Source of the DNA: Dehalococcoidia bacterium
GTDB lineage: Bacteria; Chloroflexota; Dehalococcoidia; Lucifugimonadales; Lucifugimonadaceae
DNA length: 64,000 nt
Direction of reading: 5' to 3'
Assembly: GCA_022819585.1 (NCBI GenBank)
Contig: JAJEGY010000001.1
Span: forward strand, 55,795-119,794
Shown here one piece after another: positions 26,661 to 33,528 of this stretch (position 1 is the first letter of the stretch; every line of letters starts with the position of its first letter). Position numbers and translations under genes: made by a program. The notes beneath the pieces are model-generated. The model was not told the DNA's origin, did no database searches, and was given only the letters and a program-made list of their open reading frames with translations.

Positions 26661-26705
26661 GTCACCCTCACCCTGACCCTCTCCCGCTGAGCGGGAGAGG
26701 GGAGA
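26661..26705 (+). repeat. Interspersed repeat, family B, copy 1
   Basis: The CTCACCCTGACCCT segment is followed by CTCTCCCGC-TGA-GCGGGAGAG, a near-perfect hairpin. The same unit occurs at 28171-28232, 29634-29710, 30969-31008 and 37031-37078, always in this orientation. Confidence 0.8.
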
Positions 26706-26871
26706 ATCCCCTCCTGCCCCCACTCAGCCAGTGGCGTCGTATTGGTTAGGCCTTTAACCACGGATGATGCGACGCCTGGTTACGATTTTAAGGACGTATT
26801 GCTGGTAGATCCTCGTTTGCCTAGTCTCTTTGGTTGTGGTGGTTTGCGATTTGGATCGGTGGTTGTTTCGG

Positions 26872-26895
26872 GGTTCCCGCGTCGGCGGGAATGAC
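26872..26895. repeat. Hairpin repeat related to family C, copy 3
   Basis: TTCCCGC-GTCG-GCGGGAA followed by TGAC, immediately after the ybaB/ebfC stop region. It differs from the other copies by CCCGC for CCGGC. Confidence 0.6.
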
Positions 26896-26901
26896 GTTCC
26901 G

Positions 26902-27222
26902 CTAAAAACTTAGGCCGGGGATGTTTAGGCCTCCGGTTATGGATTGCATTTTTTCGGCGGCTAGTTGTTGGGACTGTTCTATTGCTTGGTTCACGGCGGC
27001 GGTGACCATGTCTTGGATCATTTCGAGGTCTTCGGCGTCGATGTGGTCGAAGGCTTCGGGGTCGATCTCGATGGATTCGATCTGTGCGCCGCCGACTACT
27101 GTTGCCTTGACGGCTCCCCCACCGGCGGATGCTTCGGTTGTGGCCTGGGCGATCTCTTCCTGCATCTCTTGGATCTTCTTCTGCATCGCTTGGGCTTGGC
27201 GAAGCATGTTGCGGTTCATCAT
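26902..27222 (-). CDS. ybaB: YbaB/EbfC nucleoid-associated protein
   Basis: A 106-residue DNA-binding protein of typical length. The N-terminal MLRQAQAMQKKIQEMQEEI helix, the central GGGAVKATVVGGAQIESIEID strand segment and the C-terminal EDLEMIQDMVTAAVNQAIEQ helix are diagnostic. It binds DNA as a dimer and is usually found beside recR, as here. The start is ATG at 27222 (MMNRNM) with AGGAG upstream; a much longer upstream extension of the frame is antisense to the prohead protease and is not coding. Confidence 0.92.
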   Translation of the reverse strand: MMNRNMLRQAQAMQKKIQEMQEEIAQATTEASAGGGAVKATVVGGAQIESIEIDPEAFDHIDAEDLEMIQDMVTAAVNQAIEQSQQLAAEKMQSITGGLNIPGLSF

Positions 27223-27435
27223 GGGTGGGTGGCTCCTGAGGAGTTGGGTTGCGGATACGAGGTTGATTTTACTAGGGGGATTTCGTGGATTCGGAAATTT
27301 TGGAATTTTGGCACAGGAGGGTTGATTTTTGGATGGATGTGTTGCAAGATGGTTAATAGAACGATTGTGAGTGTAGTGCTGCTTCGGATTGTAGGGGCGG
27401 CGATGAAGTGTAAGCGTAGAGGATAAGGAGCAGCG

Positions 27436-28113
27436 ATGGTGAGTGTAAGTGATTTCGTCGGTGGTGAGGTAGCAGGAGTTGATGAGGAGCGGTCGGATGG
27501 CGTTGGCGAGGTGGTCGTCAAGTGGTTCGGCGCTGGGGTTGCGGAGGCTGGTGATGTGAGTGATGTTGTGAGGGGTGATGAAGGTGTTGATGGTGATGCG
27601 GATGACGGCGGGAGGCGTCGGCGTCTGGTGATCACTGCGGCGGTTGGGAGTGAGGACCGCAAAGGGGATTTGATCGATCCTGAAGGTTGGGAGCTTGACG
27701 GGTTTCGTAGGAATCCGGTGTTTCTGTGGGCGCACGACAGGTCGTTGCCGCCGATAGGGAAGGCTGCTCAGGTGTGGGTCGATGGAGGTGCTTTGAAGGC
27801 GCTGGTGGAGTTCGCTCCGACGGCGTTTGCGGGGCAGGTTGCGGAGCTGTATGCCAAGGGCTTCATGAGGGGCGTGTCGGTAGGTTTCATCCCGTTGGAG
27901 ACGGAGATGAGAGAGGCGTCGAGTGGTCGGCGTGGCTACTTGTACAAGCGTCAGGAGTTGTTGGAGATCAGTGCGGTGCCAGTGCCGATGCACGCGCGGG
28001 CGTTGGCTGGTGGTGGATCGGATGAGGTTGAGATGGATGTGGGGGAGTTTTTGGAGATGCGGAGTGTGACGCGTAGTTTGTGGCGTGCGGTTGTTGGGAT
28101 GGGGGAGTTGTGA
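27436..28113 (+). CDS. HK97-family prohead protease
   Basis: A 225-residue serine protease of the HK97 prohead type, which removes the delta domain of the capsid protein during maturation. After a long acidic, variable N-terminus (about 55 residues, rich in Gly, Asp and Glu) it has RLVITAAVGSEDRKGDLIDP, the His in FLWAHD and the Ser in MRGVSVGFIPLE, the two expected catalytic residues. ATG 27436 follows AAGGAGC by 7 nt. It is the first gene of the cassette, and the major capsid gene follows after 175 bases containing a chromosomal repeat. The catalytic residues are intact, so the enzyme looks functional. Confidence 0.85.
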   Translation: MVSVSDFVGGEVAGVDEERSDGVGEVVVKWFGAGVAEAGDVSDVVRGDEGVDGDADDGGRRRRLVITAAVGSEDRKGDLIDPEGWELDGFRRNPVFLWAHDRSLPPIGKAAQVWVDGGALKALVEFAPTAFAGQVAELYAKGFMRGVSVGFIPLETEMREASSGRRGYLYKRQELLEISAVPVPMHARALAGGGSDEVEMDVGEFLEMRSVTRSLWRAVVGMGEL

Positions 28114-28170
28114 GGGGGAGTGATGGGTTTCGGTGGTGGTTGGAGCATCCGTTGGTGGTGTTTTGCCTTA

Positions 28171-28232
28171 CCCCGCCCATTTGTCCCCGGTCACCCTCAC
28201 CCTGACCCTCTCCCGCTGAGCGGGAGAGGGGA
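28171..28232 (+). repeat. Interspersed repeat, family B, copy 2
   Basis: CCCCGCCCATTTGTCCCCGG leads into the common unit with hairpin CTCTCCCGC-TGA-GCGGGAGAG, in the gap between prohead protease and capsid genes. Confidence 0.8.
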
Positions 28233-28288
28233 GTTGTCCTCGCTAGGGGACGGATACGAGACGAGAAGTTGAAAAGGAGATGGCTTAG

Positions 28289-29590
28289 ATGCCTGAGAGT
28301 AGACAAGAGATGGAGCTTCTTAGGAAGGAGCTGGCGGATGTTTCGGCGTTCGTGAAGGAACGGGTCGAGCCAGTGCATGATGAGCGGGTTCGGCTGAGGA
28401 AGGCGGTTGAGGCGCTAACAAAGGAGCAGCAGGAGTATCGTCGGTCGGCGCTGTTGAATGGGTCGGGTGATGATGGTGTGGTGAAGTCAGGGCCGTATGC
28501 GGGTTGCGATCAGTTGGATCTGGCGATTATGCGGAGCGTGCAACGCGCCGCGGAGTCGCAGGTTGGTGCGGAGTCGGTTCGGGACTGGGATGTTCGGTTG
28601 AAGGCGGCGATGGATAGCACGACCGCGGGTAAGGGCGATGAGATCGTGCCGACGGGAATTGCGTCTAGGCTGTGGGATGATGTGAATCAGGAGACGCGGG
28701 TGGCGAGTCTGTTCAATCGGATCGCCATGCCGACGAATCCGTTTGACATCCCGTTGCAGCTGGGCGATGTGAACTGGTATCCGGGGTCGGAGAACAGTGC
28801 GGTGACGGGTAGTGCGCCGAAGACTGCGAAGCAGACGTTGACGGCGTATGAGCTTGTGGCGGAGGTGCCGTGGTCGCTGACGCTGGATGAAGATGCGGTG
28901 TTTGCGGTGCTGCCGGAGGTAAGGCGTACGCTGATTCGGAATGCGGCGGAGGTGATCGACGATGTGCTGCTGAATGCGGATCAGACGACGGAGGACGGTA
29001 TCAACGCTGATGGTGCGACTTTGACGACGTCGTCTGCTGGTAATGCGCACTTCCTGATCGGTTTCGACGGTCTGATTCATCTGCCGTTGGTGGACAACAC
29101 GAATCAGGGGATATCGCTGGCTAATCCGGTGTCGGCGTCGGCGTATCTGAATCTGTTGAAGAAGCTGGGGAAGTATGGGCTGAGTCAGTCGGAGACGGTG
29201 TTCATCACCGATGTTGCGACGTTTACGGCTGGTCTGGGGATGTCGTCGGTGGAGACGGTGGACAAGCTGGGTCCGAAGGCGACGATCTTGAGCGGTCAGC
29301 TGGCCTCGATCTATGGTCATCCGTTGATTGTGAGCGGTCAGATGCGGCTTGCGGATGCTGATGGGAAGGTCAGTGACGGCGGGAACACGTATGAACGTGG
29401 TCGGATCTTGGCGGTGAACACGAGTCAGTGGCGCGTGGGATTCCGTCGGAGTCTGATGATCGAGACTCAGCGGGACATCCAGAAGCGTCAGAACGTGATG
29501 GTGGTTAGCTTGCGGCTTGGTTTTGCGGAGAGATCGGGTGACCGGTCGAGCGCGACGCATACGGCGCTTACTTACAACATCACGCATTGA
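28289..29590 (+). CDS. HK97-fold major capsid protein
   Basis: A 433-residue protein with the HK97 major capsid layout. A coiled-coil delta domain (about residues 1-60, EMELLRKELADVSAFVKERV) is followed by an Arg/Lys linker where the protease would cut, then the capsid domain with AAMDSTTAGKGDEIVPTGIA, IPLQLGDVNWYPGSE and SQSETVFITDVATF. The C-terminal GRILAVNTSQWRVGFRRSLMIET segment is also typical. ATG 28289 follows AAGGAG. The gene is uninterrupted and codon use is G/T-rich on the + strand like the surrounding block. It forms the shell of the particle. Confidence 0.9.
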   Translation: MPESRQEMELLRKELADVSAFVKERVEPVHDERVRLRKAVEALTKEQQEYRRSALLNGSGDDGVVKSGPYAGCDQLDLAIMRSVQRAAESQVGAESVRDWDVRLKAAMDSTTAGKGDEIVPTGIASRLWDDVNQETRVASLFNRIAMPTNPFDIPLQLGDVNWYPGSENSAVTGSAPKTAKQTLTAYELVAEVPWSLTLDEDAVFAVLPEVRRTLIRNAAEVIDDVLLNADQTTEDGINADGATLTTSSAGNAHFLIGFDGLIHLPLVDNTNQGISLANPVSASAYLNLLKKLGKYGLSQSETVFITDVATFTAGLGMSSVETVDKLGPKATILSGQLASIYGHPLIVSGQMRLADADGKVSDGGNTYERGRILAVNTSQWRVGFRRSLMIETQRDIQKRQNVMVVSLRLGFAERSGDRSSATHTALTYNITH

Positions 29591-29633
29591 TGGAGGTGGG
29601 TGAGGTAGTGGTGGGGGTGGGTGTTTGGGGTGC

Positions 29634-29710
29634 ACCGCCCCTTTGTCCGCCCCGGTCACCCTCACCCTGACCCTCTCCCGCTGTTGTCGGGTGTTTTGGG
29701 GGAGAGGGGA
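29634..29710 (+). repeat. Interspersed repeat, family B, copy 3 (modified hairpin)
   Basis: The usual unit CCGCCC...CCCTGACCCTCTCCCGCTG is followed by TTGTCGGGTGTTTTGGG before GGAGAGGGG, so the apical part of the hairpin has been replaced. Confidence 0.65.
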
Positions 29711-29739
29711 CGGATATCAGCCGGATTGACGGGGTGTTA

Positions 29740-29784
29740 CCCCCTTTGTCCTTCGGACATTTCCCCCGCGAGCTGGGGAAACCC
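29740..29784 (-). repeat. Interspersed palindromic repeat, family A, copy 2 (inverted)
   Basis: CCCCCTTTGTCCTTCGGACA and the following CCCCCGCGAGCTGGGG are the reverse complement of the element at 4716-4759, with two base changes in the palindrome arm. Confidence 0.7.
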
Positions 29785-29807
29785 TGAGTTAGAGGAGAAA
29801 CTGAGAA

Positions 29808-30659
29808 ATGGCAGATTTGGAAGCGCCTGTCGGGGTGCTTAATTTGTATGCAACGCCGACGGATTTGAAGCGTCGGCTTGGGATTGCGGATATGTCGCAT
29901 GATGTGGTTTTGTGGCATTTGCTGCATGTGGCTAGTCGTGTTGTGGATGGTTACTGCAATCGGAACTTCTACGTGAGCACGGAGTCGAAGCGGTACGACT
30001 GCAAGAACCGGCTGTCGGTGTATGTGGACGACTTGATCGAAGCGACTGAGGTTGTAGAGGACCATGACAGGGACGGGGTCTATGAGAAGACTCGGGATTT
30101 GTCGGATGTGATGCTCTATCCGTTGGACACTGATCCGGAGTCGCGTCATGGTGTTCCTTTTAGCGTCTTGCGGATCAGCTGGAGACGCAGTGGGGCGTGC
30201 TTTCCTTTGGGGAGGGCGTCGGTGAAGGTTACGGGCAGGTGGGGTTACCGCTCTCATGTGGTGTCGCTCGACGGTTACACCGATGACAGCGGCAAGGCGG
30301 TGACCAAGGCCTCGAGGTCGATTCGGGTCGATGATGACCGGAACATGATGGCGGGGCAGACGATCTTCATCGATGGTGAGCAGATGTTCATTCGCTCGGT
30401 GAGCGCGTCGGTGTTGACCGTGGAGCGCGGGATCAATGGGACGTCCGCGGCAGAGCATGTTGATGGTTCTTTGCTGAAGGCGTTGCAGTTTCCGGCGGAG
30501 GTGGTAGAGGCGACTCTGCTGCTTGCGGTGGATCGGTGGCGTCGGCGGGATGGAGTGGCGAGATCGGATGATGTGGCTTCCGGGGCGTCGCGGTCTATCT
30601 ATGACCCGAGGAATGATGTGAAGCAGCTGTTGGGTCCGTACCGGCGGTTGTCGATCTGA
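29808..30659 (+). CDS. Phage head-tail connector-like (gp6-type) protein
   Basis: A 283-residue protein with ATG 29808 after AGAGGAG. The N-terminal YATPTDLKRRLGIADMSHD, helical segment HLLHVASRVVDGYCNRNFYV and the C-terminal VEATLLLAVDRWRRRDGVA helix resemble gp6/HK97-type connector adaptors, which link the portal to the tail. A middle section with SIRVDDDRNMMAGQTIFIDG and LTVERGINGT is an insertion-like beta domain not usual in small gp6 proteins. The call is by pattern and context, so confidence is moderate. Confidence 0.6.
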   Translation: MADLEAPVGVLNLYATPTDLKRRLGIADMSHDVVLWHLLHVASRVVDGYCNRNFYVSTESKRYDCKNRLSVYVDDLIEATEVVEDHDRDGVYEKTRDLSDVMLYPLDTDPESRHGVPFSVLRISWRRSGACFPLGRASVKVTGRWGYRSHVVSLDGYTDDSGKAVTKASRSIRVDDDRNMMAGQTIFIDGEQMFIRSVSASVLTVERGINGTSAAEHVDGSLLKALQFPAEVVEATLLLAVDRWRRRDGVARSDDVASGASRSIYDPRNDVKQLLGPYRRLSI

Positions 30660-30686
30660 GATGTCAGGGACGGAGGTTTACGAGAT

Positions 30687-30968
30687 ATGGATCCACGTCG
30701 AGTATTGCTGGAGATGGATCTTGAGGATCTGGGCGGTCTTGGCCGCTCGAAGAGACGCGATCGCGTCGGGCGTTCAGTTGGGCGTTCTGGGGAGGATGGT
30801 GAAAAGGACCTTCTCGATCAGGTCAAGTGTCTTCGTAGGACGGTTGAGGAGGACCATGACGCGCGGCTCCGGGGCATCGAGATCAACATCCGATGGCTGA
30901 TGGTGCTGGTCGGGGGCGAGGTCTTGGCGATTGTGGGTTTTGCGCTGAGTTCGGTTGCGGGGGTTTAG
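30687..30968 (+). CDS. Small coiled-coil protein with C-terminal membrane helix
   Basis: A 93-residue protein beginning at ATG with GGAGG 10 nt upstream. The first half is charged (LEDLGGLGRSKRRDRVGR), followed by a coiled-coil helix (LLDQVKCLRRTVEEDHDARLRGIEIN) and a terminal hydrophobic helix (WLMVLVGGEVLAIVGFAL). The layout resembles small XhlA-like phage proteins that associate with holins, but the similarity is structural only. It sits between the connector and portal genes and ends just before a family B repeat. Confidence 0.55.
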   Translation: MDPRRVLLEMDLEDLGGLGRSKRRDRVGRSVGRSGEDGEKDLLDQVKCLRRTVEEDHDARLRGIEINIRWLMVLVGGEVLAIVGFALSSVAGV

Positions 30969-31008
30969 CCCTCACCCTAACCCTCTCCCGCTGAGCGGGA
31001 GAGGGGAT
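30969..31008 (+). repeat. Interspersed repeat, family B, copy 4
   Basis: CCTCACCCTAACCCTCTCCC and the hairpin CTCTCCCGC-TGA-GCGGGAGAG directly follow the stop of the small membrane protein gene and precede the portal gene. Confidence 0.8.
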
Positions 31009-31026
31009 GATGAAAGGAAGTGAAAA

Positions 31027-32247
31027 GTGTTGAAGGAGATAGGACGTGCTGTTGGTTCGCAGTTTTGGTGGCGGAATGGGCGTGGGCGCGATGGTGGTGA
31101 GATGGAGAATGTGCAGCGGCGCGGGTATTCTCATCGGCGGCTTGAGGATTGGCTCTCGATACCGCTTGTGAGTGGAGATGATGTGGATTGGTCTTCGGCG
31201 AGCCATGAGGAGTACTACGCAAGCTCGACGCCTGTTCATGCGGCGGTGAGGGTGCTTGCGGAAGCGATCAGTCGTCCTCCGTTGGAGGTTTGGATGCGTC
31301 GAACTCCGGATGCGGAGCCAGAGTTGACTGGTGCGGGTCATCCGATGCAGCGGTTGTTGGACCGTCCGAATGATGTGTGGGATGGTGGCCAGTTGCTGAG
31401 GACGATCGAGGGCCGGTTGTCGTTGTGGGGATCGGCTTTCGTTGCGCTGTCGCGTGATGGTGATGGAGTGCCGTACGAGATGTGGCCGTTGCGGCCTGGA
31501 GAGGTGCGGGTTGTTGGCGATGATGACGATCGCGGCGTCAGGGGCTTCGTGCATGAGACGGTTGAAGGGCGAGTGGCGTATCTTCCGGAGGAGATGCTGT
31601 GGTTTCGTCGGTTCAATCCGATGCGTAGTTTGGCGGGATTTTCGTCGATGACGCCGGCGCGTGCGGCGGTGGACATGGGATCTGAGGCGATCCAGTTCAA
31701 CCGCCGGTTTTACCTCCACTCGGCGATGCCGTCGGATGTGGTTGTGACGTATGGGGCTACTTTCTCAGACGGGGCGATCGATCGGTTGATGGACCATTGG
31801 AACCAGCGACTGATAGACCCGGACAGTGCGCACAAACCGATCTTCTTGGGCGAAGGAATGGACATGAAGCGTCTGGGCGCCAAGCAGTCTCAGTCGGAGT
31901 TCATCTCTGCGCTGCGATGGTCGGTGGAGGAGGTGTCGCGGGCGTTCGGGGTGCCGAAGGTGTTTCTGAGCGAGTTCGAGGATGCGACGCTGGCGAACGT
32001 GCGAACGATGGAGCAGTTCCTATGGCGGAACACGATCATCCCTGAGCTTAAGATGCTGGAGGACGGGATCAATCACCGGCTGGCGCCGCACTTCTCGGAG
32101 TTCCCGGGCGAGTTGTTCGTGCGGTTCAATCTCTCGGATGTGGAGGCGGTTCAGGAGTCGCAGTCGGACCGTGCGGATCGGCTGTCGAAGTTGGTTGGCG
32201 CGGGGATTTTGAGTGTTGAGGAGGCGCGTCGGGAGTTGGATGTTTGA
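31027..32247 (+). CDS. Phage portal protein
   Basis: A 406-residue portal protein of the HK97/SPP1-like group, forming the dodecameric DNA entry ring. The start is GTG at 31027 with AAAGGAAG 8 nt upstream. Landmarks are STPVHAAVRVLAEAISRPPLEVW at the N-terminus, LSLWGSAFVALSRDGDG, MWPLRPGEVRVV, EMLWFRRFNPM and the SMTPARAAVDMGSEAIQFNR helix, then FLGEGMDMKRLG and the VSRAFGVPKVFLSEFEDATLANV segment. The terminase large subunit that would normally act with it is not in the window. Confidence 0.88.
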   Translation: MLKEIGRAVGSQFWWRNGRGRDGGEMENVQRRGYSHRRLEDWLSIPLVSGDDVDWSSASHEEYYASSTPVHAAVRVLAEAISRPPLEVWMRRTPDAEPELTGAGHPMQRLLDRPNDVWDGGQLLRTIEGRLSLWGSAFVALSRDGDGVPYEMWPLRPGEVRVVGDDDDRGVRGFVHETVEGRVAYLPEEMLWFRRFNPMRSLAGFSSMTPARAAVDMGSEAIQFNRRFYLHSAMPSDVVVTYGATFSDGAIDRLMDHWNQRLIDPDSAHKPIFLGEGMDMKRLGAKQSQSEFISALRWSVEEVSRAFGVPKVFLSEFEDATLANVRTMEQFLWRNTIIPELKMLEDGINHRLAPHFSEFPGELFVRFNLSDVEAVQESQSDRADRLSKLVGAGILSVEEARRELDV

Positions 32248-32250
32248 GGG

Positions 32251-32281
32251 GGCAGGGGCGGTTTTCGGGGCCGTCCCTGTC
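32251..32281 (+). terminator. Terminator-like hairpin after the portal gene
   Basis: GGCAGGGGCGG pairs with CCGTCCCTGTC (three G-U pairs at most) around TTTTCGGGG, 3 bases after the portal stop. No T-run follows. The stem sequence resembles the hairpin at 54423-54450. Confidence 0.5.
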
Positions 32282-32389
32282 ATCTATGGCATCATCGGCC
32301 CTGATAATTGGTGCGCTATCCTAAAACACAAGCACCCACTCCCATTATGATCACTCAACGCTTAGCCGATCAGCCCCGGGATACCATCC

Positions 32390-33079
32390 ATGCCCCGTAA
32401 CTACAAAATGCACGTTTGGGAGGTCGAACAAGCCGCCCAAGCCATCTTGCAGTTCACTGAGGGCAAGATTTTTCATGACTATGTCACCGATCGGATTCTA
32501 AGGTCCGCCGTCGAACGGCAAATCAACAAGATCGGCGGCGCGGCTACGAGACTCATTGTTAATGACGACCCTAAAGCGCGACGTATCGGCAGTCTTGCTG
32601 GTCGCCTTGGCTTTGGCAACACCCTTGACCACAGCTGGCCCGAAGTGGAAGAGCACGAAATCTGGGACTTTATTCAAAACACCGCACCTTTATTGCTCAA
32701 AGAGGCAACTGCCATACTCGAAGAAAAGCCCGTTGATCACGCAGCAGGTGCAAAACCCCAACGACGAACAATCATCCCATTGGTAGCCAGACACACCTCA
32801 CAAATCAGAAACCTCTGCCAACGCCACCACGTCAAGCGACTCGACGTCTTCGGATCAGCGGTCAACGGCGACTTCCGTCCTGACGAGAGCGACATCGACT
32901 TCCTAGTCGAGTTCGACGACTCCCCCGAAGGCCAGCGATTCGAAACCCGATTCCAACTCACCGAAGAACTCAAAGCACTCTTCGGACGATCAGTGGACCT
33001 CGTCGACGACTCCGCCATTCAAAACCCTTACTTCCGAGACGAGGTGGATCAGACTAGAGAACCAATCTATGAACGTTGA
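32390..33079 (+). CDS. Fusion of degenerate HEPN (HepT-like) and MNT nucleotidyltransferase (MntA-like) domains
   Basis: A 229-residue protein. Residues 1-112 follow the DUF86/HepT helical pattern (EVEQAAQAILQFTEGKIF, RSAVERQINKIGGAATRL), but the RX4H-x-Y toxin motif reads GNTLDHSW: the Arg is Gly (76), His81 remains and the Tyr is Trp (83). Residues 123-229 are an MNT nucleotidyltransferase with GSAVNGDFRPDESDIDFLVEF (GS at 155-156, Asp 168 and 170) and a third acid in VDLVDD (203). In HepT/MntA systems the MNT protein AMPylates and silences the HEPN RNase toxin. Here an apparently inactive HEPN is fused to an intact antitoxin. The start is ATG 32390; the next gene overlaps by 11 bases. Confidence 0.85.
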   Translation: MPRNYKMHVWEVEQAAQAILQFTEGKIFHDYVTDRILRSAVERQINKIGGAATRLIVNDDPKARRIGSLAGRLGFGNTLDHSWPEVEEHEIWDFIQNTAPLLLKEATAILEEKPVDHAAGAKPQRRTIIPLVARHTSQIRNLCQRHHVKRLDVFGSAVNGDFRPDESDIDFLVEFDDSPEGQRFETRFQLTEELKALFGRSVDLVDDSAIQNPYFRDEVDQTREPIYER

Positions 33080-33410
33080 AATCAGGAGCCATCTTTCAGA
33101 TATTCGTGAAGCGGCAACGTTCATAATCAATCGCACCGCTGACATCACATTCGAACAATACGAAGAAAACCAGCTGATAAGCTCCGCTATCGAACGTCAA
33201 TTCGAAATCATCGGCGAAGCGACCAGAAGACTCGCCAACGACGACCAATCCATCGTTGAGAAAATCACGGGCTACCAGACAATCATCGGTCTAAGAAACC
33301 GAATAGCTCACGAATACGACAATATAGCCAATCGCACAGTTTGGAACATCATTCAGAACAATCTCCCCACCCTCCTCCACGAAGTTACGACCCTTCTGGA
33401 AAAATCCTGA
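33069..33410 (+). CDS. hepT: HepT-like HEPN toxin (DUF86)
   Basis: A 113-residue helical protein of the usual HepT length. ATG 33069 lies inside the end of the HEPN-MNT fusion gene, an overlap typical of toxin-antitoxin operons. The toxin motif RNRIAHEY (R76, H81, Y83) is intact, and EATFIINRTADITFEQY-like segments give the DUF86 framework. Such proteins cut RNA and are inactivated when the partner MNT adds AMP to the Tyr. Positions 76, 81 and 83 are the exact equivalents of G76, H81 and W83 in the fused copy. Confidence 0.88.
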   Translation: MNVEIRSHLSDIREAATFIINRTADITFEQYEENQLISSAIERQFEIIGEATRRLANDDQSIVEKITGYQTIIGLRNRIAHEYDNIANRTVWNIIQNNLPTLLHEVTTLLEKS

Positions 33411-33528
33411 TCTGGTTGCATATTTGCGGTTTTGAGGTTTCCACGGGGAAACTTCCCGGTCGCTCGATTCGTAATGTATCCAGTATGGTTTCGATAAATC
33501 GCTACATCCCAATCGGGAGCTTACTGAC

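Larger units (their letters stand above)
26567..26901. other. 335-bp intergenic region filled with chromosomal repeats
   Basis: Between recR and ybaB there is a repeat-family B copy (CCCTCACCCTGACCCTCTCCC hairpin, about 26661-26705) and a family C hairpin, TTCCCGC-GTCG-GCGGGAA (26874-26891). I see no plausible gene. Confidence 0.75.
27436..32281 (+). mobile_element. HK97-type capsid cassette (incomplete or domesticated phage-like element)
   Basis: Five same-strand genes encode prohead protease, major capsid protein, head-tail connector, a small membrane protein and portal, each with an intact frame and ribosome binding site. Terminase, tail, lysis, integrase and repressor genes are absent here, no attachment-site repeats are visible, and the gaps between the genes contain host repeat sequences. 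The order places portal last, unlike the usual portal-protease-capsid order. This looks like a phage-derived head module resident in the chromosome, either decaying or kept as a gene-transfer-agent-like function. Confidence 0.7.

Noticed and set aside
26567..26761. N-terminal extension of RecR to 26761.
   Set aside because: It would be encoded by a chromosomal repeat and gives residues unlike RecR.
27349..27426. A 25-codon ATG-started frame before the prohead protease.
   Set aside because: No ribosome binding site and no family; too short to support.
26902..27993. A 363-residue protein extending ybaB upstream on the minus strand.
   Set aside because: The added part is antisense to the prohead protease and has no family match; the YbaB start at 27222 is normal.
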